Assembly (NCBI GenBank): GCA_947494965.1
Contig: CANLWV010000007.1
Location: 62,001 to 126,000, forward strand
Source of the DNA: an uncultured Salinicoccus sp.
Lineage (GTDB): Bacteria > Bacillota > Bacilli > Staphylococcales > Salinicoccaceae
DNA: 64,000 nucleotides
Direction: 5' to 3'
Part shown: positions 57,478-64,000 of the stretch, one piece after another
How positions within the stretch are numbered: the first letter of the stretch is position 1
How the letters are laid out: every line of letters starts with the position of its first letter
Notes under the pieces: generated by a model
The model's input: the letters and a program-made list of their open reading frames with translations, nothing else
What the model was told of the DNA's origin: nothing
Database searches by the model: none
Position numbers and translations under genes: made by a program

Positions 57478-58536
57478 TCAAAATCCTCCTCTTTTTGAAT
57501 ATGCGACGAGTCGCTCGAGTTTGGCCAGGGCATGTCCAGATGAAATGCTTTCCTGCGCCATTTCGATGCCTGCCTGCAAGGAGTGGGCCTGTTTGGCGCA
57601 GTACAGCCCAATGCCGGCATTCAGCAATATCGTGTCGCGCTGGGCCGGTGTCGCTTCGCCAGTCAATACGTTCTTTAAAATCTGCGCGTTCTCTGCACTG
57701 CTGCCCCCGTTGATTTCTTCCCGTGTATAGGAGGGCAGGCCGACCGACTCCGGAGTGAAGGTCATATCTTCGATTTTTCCATCATCGAGTATGGTCATAT
57801 GATTTTCACCGAGCAGCGAGGCTTCGTCCATTCCGCCCGCTCCATTGATGACCACCGCCCGGCTCCTTCCGAGCCTTTTCAACACTTCTGCCATCGTCCT
57901 CACCTTATCCTGCCGATAGACACCGAGAAACTGGTAATCGAGTGCCACCGGGTTGATGAGCGGCCCTATCAGATTGAATATCGTCGGCACTTTAAGGTCG
58001 TTGCGCACTTTCATGATGCGCTTGATCTTTGGGTGGACGTGAGGGGCAAAGAGAAAAGTGATGCCGTTGTCATCCAACAGATGATCGATATCACTCGGCT
58101 GAAAAGACAGCGATACGCCAAGTTCCGCCAGCACATCCGAGCTCCCTGTCCTGCTTGTGACGCTCCTGTTGCCGTGCTTTGCAACTTTTACGCCTGCTCC
58201 TGCAAGGACGAAAGCGGAGGTCGTCGAAATGTTGAAGCTGTTGGAACCATCCCCGCCTGTTCCGCAGTTATCCATGACACCTGGAACATCGCGCAGTATG
58301 GGCATCGCATGCTGCCTCAACACCTCCACCAGCGCTGTGATCTCGACCATGGTCTCCCCTTTGGCTTTCAAGCCCATCAGAAAGGCGGCTATTTCGCTGT
58401 CGCTCACTTCGTCCGTCAGCAGTATGGAAACTGCCTCCGTCATCTCCCTGCCGGTCAAATCGGTACGTTCCGATAATTTTGCCAAGTGTGGCTTCATGCT
58501 GCCGTAATCTGATCTTGCCAGTACTTCTGCCGTCAT
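57478..58536 (-). CDS. trpD: Anthranilate phosphoribosyltransferase
   Basis: Adds the phosphoribosyl group to anthranilate. 352 residues, with the PRPP site DNCGTGGDGSNSFNISTT (~88-105) and KHGNRSVTS. AAGGAGGGG precedes the ATG. It is the first gene after the two T-box leaders; the anthranilate synthase genes trpE and trpG that normally come first are not here. Confidence 0.96.
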   Translation of the reverse strand: MTAEVLARSDYGSMKPHLAKLSERTDLTGREMTEAVSILLTDEVSDSEIAAFLMGLKAKGETMVEITALVEVLRQHAMPILRDVPGVMDNCGTGGDGSNSFNISTTSAFVLAGAGVKVAKHGNRSVTSRTGSSDVLAELGVSLSFQPSDIDHLLDDNGITFLFAPHVHPKIKRIMKVRNDLKVPTIFNLIGPLINPVALDYQFLGVYRQDKVRTMAEVLKRLGRSRAVVINGAGGMDEASLLGENHMTILDDGKIEDMTFTPESVGLPSYTREEINGGSSAENAQILKNVLTGEATPAQRDTILLNAGIGLYCAKQAHSLQAGIEMAQESISSGHALAKLERLVAYSKRGGF

Positions 58537-58554
58537 ATTTTCCCCTCCTTAAAA

Positions 58555-58767
58555 TAAAAAACTCCATAGACCTATAGGTCTATGGAGGACGATTCACCGC
58601 GGTGCCACCTCGCATTGGGCGGACTCGCCGCCCCTGCTTTTGCCGTGTAACGTACGGCAGACGGATGCATGCTGATCAGGCCCATTCATCGACGTTGCAC
58701 GGACCGGTTTCCAGCTCCCCCGGTTCTCTGTACCATGCAGTACGCCACTACTTGTTCTGATATGCAT
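58555..58767 (-). promoter_or_regulatory. Tryptophan T-box riboswitch 2 (proximal to trpD)
   Basis: On the minus strand a stem I region (AGAACAAGTAG, GAGAACCGG ... AACCGG) presents the specifier TGG in GAATGGGCC (codon at 58682-58684), which calls tRNA-Trp. The T-box core AGGTGGCACCGCGG (58597-58610) is followed by a terminator with 12-base-pair arms CTCCATAGACCT/AGGTCTATGGAG (58562-58587) and a T run. Uncharged tRNA-Trp would stabilise the antiterminator and let trpD be transcribed. Confidence 0.93.
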
Positions 58768-58787
58768 CTTATTCAATTTTTAAATAC

Positions 58788-59034
58788 AAAAAGCTCCCCT
58801 GTCGCTGTAAAAAGGACGGGGAGCCGTGGTGCCACCTTTATTGATCGGCCAAGCCGATCCGCTCAAGATGCAGCATGATGCTGCATCGTCCATGTAACGT
58901 TGGAGATACGCCGGGGATTTAATCGTCCGCCGGTTGCACAGAAGTCCATTCACACTGCCATTGCACCGGTTCACACCACCCACCGGCTCTCTTTTTGCAA
59001 TTCGGCAATTGCTACTTGTCTTCATCAATCAAAG
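58788..59034 (-). promoter_or_regulatory. Tryptophan T-box riboswitch 1 (distal)
   Basis: A full second T-box upstream of the first: stem I with GACAAGTAG and GAGAGCCGG ... AACCGG, and specifier TGG in GAATGGAC (58946-58948). It also has a hairpin with arms GATGCAGCAT/ATGCTGCATC, the core AAGGTGGCACCACGG (58824-58838), and a terminator GGCTCCCC...GGGGAGC plus five T (58788-58825). Both switches read tRNA-Trp and each has its own terminator. Confidence 0.93.
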
Positions 59035-59055
59035 TGATTCATTTAATTGAAAATC

Positions 59056-59084
59056 ATGTTACTACAAACACATTATGATTGCAA
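59056..59084 (-). promoter_or_regulatory. trp operon promoter
   Basis: On the minus strand TTGCAA (59079-59084), a 17-base spacer and TAACAT (59056-59061) lie just before T-box 1 and after the malY-like stop. No terminator is visible between them. Confidence 0.72.
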
Positions 59085-59114
59085 CCCTGTTTCTGAATTA
59101 TTTTATGAGTCCGA

Positions 59115-60308
59115 TTATTTCTCCACATCTTTGAACTCATCTTTGATGCGGTTCATCGCTTCCTCAAGGACAGATCTCGGAGAAGGGACGCAGATCCTCT
59201 GGAACCCTTCCCCCTCCTTGCCGAACTTGCTGCCATCCTGCAGCAGGACGTTGGCCTTGTTGTAGATGCGGTCATGCACTTCTTCATCCGACAGGCCATA
59301 GCCGCTGAAATCCATCCACAGCACATAAGTGCCGGCAGGCCGTTCCACTTTAACGGTCGGCATTTCCTCTTTCAGGAAATTGATGACGAAATCTATATTG
59401 CCATCGATATATTCCCTCACCTGCGCCAGCCATTCATCCCCCTCATTATATGCTGCAATCAAGGCAGACACGGTGAATGGACTCGGCATGCTCGACCCTT
59501 GCGCCTCCTTGAACTGCTGCCGCTTCGCCTCATCCGTGATGACGACATTGGTGCAGTGCAGGCCGGCCAGATTGAATGTCTTGTTTATCGCAGTCATGGA
59601 AATGATATGGTCTGTATGATCGGACGCCTTCGCAATCGGCGTGAATGTTTCACCGATGCGTATCAGATCCCCATGGATTTCGTCGGCGATGATGATGACG
59701 CCATTCTCCCGGCAGATTTCAGATAGCCGCTTCAGATCTTTTGGACTGAATATGTTGCCCGTAGGGTTATGCGGACTGCATAGGATGAACATGCTGACCT
59801 CACTCTTTTTGGCAAGGGCTTCGAAACCATCGAAGTCGATATGATAATGCCCCGCTTCATCCCTGATAAGCGCATTGTTCTCCACGACCCGTCCATTGCC
59901 TTCAACAGCCGCGGTGAATGGTGGATAGACAGGCCGCTGTATGATGATGCCGTCCCCCGGTTCCGAATAGGCTTTGACGGCGACATTCAACGCATGGACC
60001 GTGCCTGGGGCATAGATGATTTCCCCTTTGTCTATAGTCCAGTCATACCTATCTGAAAACCATTTTTGTATCGCTTCATAATAGGCATCCGGCGCCAGGG
60101 TATAGCCGAATATTTTATGGTCGACGGTCCTGTGCAACGCCTCGATGATCGGCTCAGCCACCTGAAAATCCATATCAGCTGTAAATAGCGGGATGGTATT
60201 TTCATCATAGTGGTCCGTGAGCCCCATTTCCTTGAGCAGTTCTCCCCCATCCCATTTTATGGCATATGTTTCTCTTCTATTTATAGGTGTATCAAAATCG
60301 TACTTCAT
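59115..60308 (-). CDS. MalY/PatB-type PLP aminotransferase (probable cystathionine beta-lyase)
   Basis: A fold-type I PLP enzyme of 397 residues. The PatB/MalY subfamily is marked by PLFTADMDFQVAEPI (~42), CSPHNPTGN (~180), ADEIHGDL (~208) and the PLP lysine in INKTFNLAG (~244). Such enzymes cleave C-S bonds in cystathionine or cysteine conjugates. The ATG at 60308 has AAGGAG upstream; a TTG one codon earlier is less likely. It lies upstream of the trp leaders on the same strand, though with a promoter between. Confidence 0.88.
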   Translation of the reverse strand: MKYDFDTPINRRETYAIKWDGGELLKEMGLTDHYDENTIPLFTADMDFQVAEPIIEALHRTVDHKIFGYTLAPDAYYEAIQKWFSDRYDWTIDKGEIIYAPGTVHALNVAVKAYSEPGDGIIIQRPVYPPFTAAVEGNGRVVENNALIRDEAGHYHIDFDGFEALAKKSEVSMFILCSPHNPTGNIFSPKDLKRLSEICRENGVIIIADEIHGDLIRIGETFTPIAKASDHTDHIISMTAINKTFNLAGLHCTNVVITDEAKRQQFKEAQGSSMPSPFTVSALIAAYNEGDEWLAQVREYIDGNIDFVINFLKEEMPTVKVERPAGTYVLWMDFSGYGLSDEEVHDRIYNKANVLLQDGSKFGKEGEGFQRICVPSPRSVLEEAMNRIKDEFKDVEK

Positions 60309-60392
60309 CAAAATCGCTCCTTGTCATAATTCTGTTATCGCTCATCTTACAATTATAGCGGTACAAATGATCGATTTGAAACAATTGAACTG

Positions 60393-60422
60393 AAAAACCC
60401 CTCAGGTTTACCACCTGAAGGG
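60393..60422 (-). terminator. Terminator of the DUF302 gene
   Basis: CCC-C-TCAGG pairs with CCTGA-A-GGG around a short loop, followed on the minus strand by five T. Confidence 0.7.
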
Positions 60423-60432
60423 CGGGTTGCAA

Positions 60433-60816
60433 TCAAACTGATTCGTCGACTGCCTTGATCAACTGATTCTCCACATCCCGGGCAAAATCCTCCAATGAAT
60501 CGTCATCGAGCATACTGATGAGGGCCGTCGGTTTCGGGAACCCTAATTTAGTTGTTCCCTGATCATCGTAGACAACCATTTTACACGGCAGGAAATAGCC
60601 CACCATCACATTCTTCTCAAGTGCTTCCTTTGCTGCATTGGGGTTGCATACTTCAAGCACACGGTATGACTGGTCAAATTCGAATCCTTTATCCTTCAAA
60701 GTCTGCTCGATATCAAAGTCCCATAATACACCAAACTTGGCTTCTTTCAGTCTGTCCTCCAGCGAAGTAACCGCCTGTTCTACAGATTTATCGGTTTCTT
60801 TGGTATAATGGAACAT
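60433..60816 (-). CDS. DUF302 family protein
   Basis: 127 residues with the DUF302 pattern: VLEVCNPNAAKEAL and GYFLPCKMVVYDDQGTTKLGFPKPTALISML. Structures of the family show a small dimeric alpha/beta fold, and no activity is known to me. No signal peptide is seen, so it is probably cytoplasmic. A cysteine precedes the conserved KMVVYDD. It follows the TetR gene by 70 bases on the same strand. Confidence 0.83.
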   Translation of the reverse strand: MFHYTKETDKSVEQAVTSLEDRLKEAKFGVLWDFDIEQTLKDKGFEFDQSYRVLEVCNPNAAKEALEKNVMVGYFLPCKMVVYDDQGTTKLGFPKPTALISMLDDDSLEDFARDVENQLIKAVDESV

Positions 60817-60885
60817 AATAATACCCTCACTTTCCAGATTCCAATTCTCCGTTGTTATACCCTTTCATGCCCTGGATGAAAACAC

Positions 60886-61485
60886 CTAACCGCCTTTTTT
60901 CGCTGCTCTGAACATCTCGTTTGTAATTCTCATCACGCCTTCATTGACGACACGTTCATATATCATGCCGAGCCGCTCTTCAGTGATGTCCTCTTCATTT
61001 TCGACCCAGCGCTGATACATGCCGATCATCCCCGACACATGGTATTCAATGATGTATTCATAGTCTGATAGCTCCTGGATGCCGATACCGTCTGCAAAAT
61101 CCAATATCACCCGCCTGAAGCGCGCCTTCAGTTCATACTGGAAGCCAGGGTCCCCCTCTGGCCCCAGCAATATGGCGATGCGCGTCCTGTGCTCCCTGAT
61201 GCAATGGGAAACATCCTCGAACGACCTCTCAAGCGGAGGGTGATCATCACTGAGCATCTTCAGACGTTCGATGATGGTTTCCTCACTTGGCAGGAGCAAT
61301 TTCTTCTCCGTCTCCAGCACTTCGTAGACGTCTGCAAAATAAGTGTAGAATGTGCCACGGTTGTATCCAGCGAGGTCCGTAATTTCCTTGACGGTAATCT
61401 TATCTAGAGGCTTCGAGACGTACAAGGTCCAGAATGCTTCAACGAAATTATGACGGGTTTCCTCCTTGCGACTTATTTTGGACAT
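60886..61485 (-). CDS. TetR/AcrR family transcriptional regulator
   Basis: 199 residues. The N-terminal helix-turn-helix (~25-50: KITVKEITDLAGYNRGTFYTYF) is typical of TetR regulators of the class with a TetR_C domain. The rest is the ligand domain. It is divergent from the RND efflux gene at 61619, so it is probably that gene's repressor and its own. GGAGG precedes the ATG. Confidence 0.9.
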   Translation of the reverse strand: MSKISRKEETRHNFVEAFWTLYVSKPLDKITVKEITDLAGYNRGTFYTYFADVYEVLETEKKLLLPSEETIIERLKMLSDDHPPLERSFEDVSHCIREHRTRIAILLGPEGDPGFQYELKARFRRVILDFADGIGIQELSDYEYIIEYHVSGMIGMYQRWVENEEDITEERLGMIYERVVNEGVMRITNEMFRAAKKGG

Positions 61486-61563
61486 AATCTTTCCTCCTTT
61501 CCAACACTCCCCATTGGATTGTAGGTTGAATCATAGATATAATTTAACTAATATTGTCATAGT

Positions 61564-61575
61564 ACAACACGTTGT
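61564..61575. promoter_or_regulatory. Candidate TetR operator
   Basis: The inverted repeat ACAAC-AC-GTTGT lies in the 133-base gap between the divergent TetR and RND genes, near the probable efflux promoter. It is the clearest dyad there, but short; the assignment is an inference. Confidence 0.4.
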
Positions 61576-61618
61576 CGGGTTACAATATACATCTCATATT
61601 ATACAGGAGTGAAGCCAT

Positions 61619-64000
61619 TTGAAGCTAGCCGATTTTTCAATAAAAAGACCAAAATTCACCATCGTCATCATGATTATACTCATCCTCCTCGGGGCCGTTT
61701 CCCTGACCAGGCTGCCGCTGCAGCTGCTGCCGAATGTCCAGCCGCCAATCGCTGCGGTGGCGACCAGCTACCAGGGGGCTGGACCTGAAGAGGTCATGAA
61801 AGATGTGACGAAGCCACTCGAGGCCGAGCTCTCCACCGTCAGCGGTTTAACCAACATATCCTCCCAATCCCAAGAAAGTTCCTCGGTGATCCTTCTTGAA
61901 TTCGGATATGACATGACGATTGATGAAGTCGAAAATGAAATCGTCCGTACGATAGAAAACACAAGTCTGCCCGAAGAGGCAGGGGATCCATCCTTCCTCG
62001 AGTTCGACATCACGATGCTTCCGAGTCTGACGCTTGCCGTATCTTCCGAAAACAAATCGGTCGGCGAATTCCAGGGGCAGGTCGAAGATCTCATCAATGA
62101 ACTCGAAAACATCAATGGTGTGGCCTCGATCAGTGAGACCGGAAGCATCACAGAAGAAATTTCCGTGACACTTGATACCGAGGCACTCGAAGAGTATCAG
62201 CTGAGCCAAAGCGATGTCGCCAACATCATTGAAGCCAATAACATCTCCATACCAAACGCCACAATCGTCGATGAAGAAGAAAAGGAATCCATCACAACCC
62301 GAACGGTCAGTGAAATCGACGGAGTGGAATCGCTCGAGGAACTGGTCTTGGCGGATCTGCCTGAAGGTGCCGGCACACTCACTCTTGATGATGTGGCAGA
62401 TGTTGCCATAACGGAGCAGGATGACGCTGTCATCACCCGTCTGAACCAGGAGGACGCCATGCAGATTGAAATGAGTCTCGCGTCCGATGCGAACGCATCG
62501 ACCGTCAATGGAGAATTCCAATCTGTCCTTGACGAACAACTCGATAAGGAGGAATTTGAGGACCTCAATGTTGAAACGCTGTACGATGAAGGAGAGTATA
62601 TAGACCTCGCCATCAACAGTGTCTACCTATCATTGATAAGCGGTGCGATACTCGCAATGGTCGTCCTCTTCGCATTCCTACGCAACTTGAAATCACCACT
62701 CATAATCGGTATCGCCATACCGTTTTCCGTCATCACTACATTTGCCCTGCTGTTCTTTACGGACATCAGCATAAACTTGATGACGCTTGGTGGCCTGGCA
62801 CTCGGCATCGGTATGCTCGTCGATAACGCCGTCGTCGTCATCGAAAATATATACCGCCACCTGTCGATGGGCAAAACACCGAAGCAGGCTGCAAGTGTAG
62901 GAACAAAGGAAGTGGCGGGTGCCATCACCGCTTCTTCAATGACTACAGCAGCAGTCTTCCTGCCTGTCGTCTTCGTCAGCGGTCTGGTCGGCCAACTGTT
63001 CACGCCATTCGCTATAGCCGTAGTGTTCAGTCTGTTGGCTTCCCTCTTCGTCGCCCTGACTGTGGTGCCCATGCTAGCCAGCCGCATTCTGGAAGCACCG
63101 GATGACAACGAAGAAGAGAAGAGACGGGACCGCCGTTATATGAAGGGGCTCAGGAAACTGTCGCACTGGACACTCACACATCGCCTGACTGTCCTTATAT
63201 TGACCGCCCTGATCCTCATAGCCGGCGGCGTAGGCATCTATATCCAAGGCCTGGACCTCCTGCCTGAGAGCGATGAAGGTACGCTGACTGTTGAAGTGGA
63301 AATGCCGCAGGATGCGATCCTTTCCGAAACCGAAGCGACCATTGCCCGCATAGAAGAAAAATTTGAAGATTATCCGGAAATCGACATCTACATGAGCACC
63401 ATCGGTTCCACCTCCACGATGAGCCCAGTCGACGAGAGCAATGTCGGCAACATCATGGCGACATTAGTCGGCCCGGGTGAACGCAACGTGACGACCAATG
63501 AATTCATTGAAGATATCGAAAATGAAATTGAAGGTGTGGAACCTTCTGCTGAAATCAGCGTCAACCCGATGTCGCAGGCAGGCACAGGTTCCGACCCGAA
63601 CACACTCGCGCTGAATATTGCAGATGAAGACCCTGAGAGGCTCGTCGAATCCGAAGAAACCATCATAAAGGCATTGGAAGATGATGCAGATATAGACAGC
63701 GTCACTTCAAGCCGTGAGGACATGACCCAGGAACTCCAGGTGCGTGTAGACCGGGCGGCAGCCAGGGAAAATGATCTGCAGCCTGCAGAGATAGGCTCAG
63801 CAATCTACGAGGCGACTAACGGAGTCCCGGCCTCCACCGTCGACGAAGGGTCTGAGTTCCTGACGATTAATGTCAAATATCCGGATGATGTCACAGGCAG
63901 CGTCGAGGCCTTCAAGAACATCCAGATCGCCAATGGCCAAGGCGAATATGTCGCAGTGGAAGATGTCGCTGAACTGGAAGAAGCCGAAATGCTTTCGCTC
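61619..64000 (+). CDS. RND-family efflux transporter permease, SwrC/YerP-like (5' part)
   Basis: An inner-membrane proton-driven efflux pump of the AcrB superfamily; 794 codons are present and the frame runs off the window. A first membrane helix (~14-31) is followed by a large extracellular domain (ENIVR-type porter regions). Next comes a helix cluster with GMLVDNAVVVIENIY (~397-411), whose Asp is in the proton-relay position, then a second loop. Translation starts at TTG 61619, with AGGAGTG eight bases upstream; the protein sequence KLADFSIKRPKFTIVIM fits the family N-terminus. B. subtilis SwrC exports surfactin; the substrate here is unknown. Probably repressed by the divergent TetR. Confidence 0.92.
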   Translation, partial: MKLADFSIKRPKFTIVIMIILILLGAVSLTRLPLQLLPNVQPPIAAVATSYQGAGPEEVMKDVTKPLEAELSTVSGLTNISSQSQESSSVILLEFGYDMTIDEVENEIVRTIENTSLPEEAGDPSFLEFDITMLPSLTLAVSSENKSVGEFQGQVEDLINELENINGVASISETGSITEEISVTLDTEALEEYQLSQSDVANIIEANNISIPNATIVDEEEKESITTRTVSEIDGVESLEELVLADLPEGAGTLTLDDVADVAITEQDDAVITRLNQEDAMQIEMSLASDANASTVNGEFQSVLDEQLDKEEFEDLNVETLYDEGEYIDLAINSVYLSLISGAILAMVVLFAFLRNLKSPLIIGIAIPFSVITTFALLFFTDISINLMTLGGLALGIGMLVDNAVVVIENIYRHLSMGKTPKQAASVGTKEVAGAITASSMTTAAVFLPVVFVSGLVGQLFTPFAIAVVFSLLASLFVALTVVPMLASRILEAPDDNEEEKRRDRRYMKGLRKLSHWTLTHRLTVLILTALILIAGGVGIYIQGLDLLPESDEGTLTVEVEMPQDAILSETEATIARIEEKFEDYPEIDIYMSTIGSTSTMSPVDESNVGNIMATLVGPGERNVTTNEFIEDIENEIEGVEPSAEISVNPMSQAGTGSDPNTLALNIADEDPERLVESEETIIKALEDDADIDSVTSSREDMTQELQVRVDRAAARENDLQPAEIGSAIYEATNGVPASTVDEGSEFLTINVKYPDDVTGSVEAFKNIQIANGQGEYVAVEDVAELEEAEMLSL

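Overview
The window is chromosomal DNA of a low-to-mid G+C Firmicute of the family Staphylococcaceae. Gene order follows the Staphylococcus aureus chromosome over long stretches: fabI-antiporter-mgtE-nadK-relQ, the yjbH/rsaE/pepF/coiA/mecA/spx block, trpS, fabHF, opp, clpB, cdr, addAB-spsB and pgi. Base composition looks higher than in Staphylococcus (by eye, not counted). A complete ectoine/hydroxyectoine uptake cluster and a CPA2 antiporter suit a moderately halophilic relative such as Salinicoccus; the genus is an inference. I see no phage, IS element, CRISPR array, tRNA or rRNA.

Layout. 1-9255: the end of a 2'-5' RNA ligase-like gene, a 41-bp tandem-repeat array, then on the minus strand fabI (with a FapR operator), a cation/proton antiporter, mgtE, nadK, relQ and a UPF0738 gene. 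Divergent from these run a CYTH gene, a truncated haemoglobin and spxH. A second array of the same 41-bp family and the sRNA gene rsaE/roxS follow. 9256-14651: pepF, coiA, mecA and spx (minus), then trpS (plus). 14736-23223: fabF-fabH with a second FapR site, then the oppDFBC-oppA oligopeptide transporter with two consensus cre sites. 23706-33148: a small YjzD-like protein, a nitronate monooxygenase-like enzyme, the glpP-glpFKD glycerol genes with an antitermination leader, and ehuBCDA. 33357-44518: clpB under a CtsR operator, uppP, sufT-like, HAD, degV, cdr, a membrane-anchored GH13 pseudoenzyme, two small-family genes and a DUF418-like membrane protein. 44511-54043: addA/addB, spsB, a VTT-family membrane protein and pgi. 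54103-59084: trpDCFBA preceded by two complete tryptophan T-box leaders in series; trpE and trpG are not here. 59115-64000: a MalY/PatB-type C-S lyase, a DUF302 protein, and a TetR regulator divergent from an RND efflux gene cut by the window end.

How the genes work together. Several encode one stress-proteolysis circuit: Spx, its ClpXP adaptor SpxH, the adaptor MecA and the disaggregase ClpB under CtsR control, with the redox-responsive sRNA RsaE beside spxH. Fatty-acid synthesis (fabI, fabHF) is tied together by FapR sites. Nutrient uptake (opp, glp, ehu) carries recognisable control elements: cre sites, a GlpP-type terminator leader, and a hairpin between ehuB and ehuC.

The most unexplained signal is the 41-bp repeat family. 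It occurs as 7 and 5 phased hairpins at two separate junctions, each between converging transcription units.
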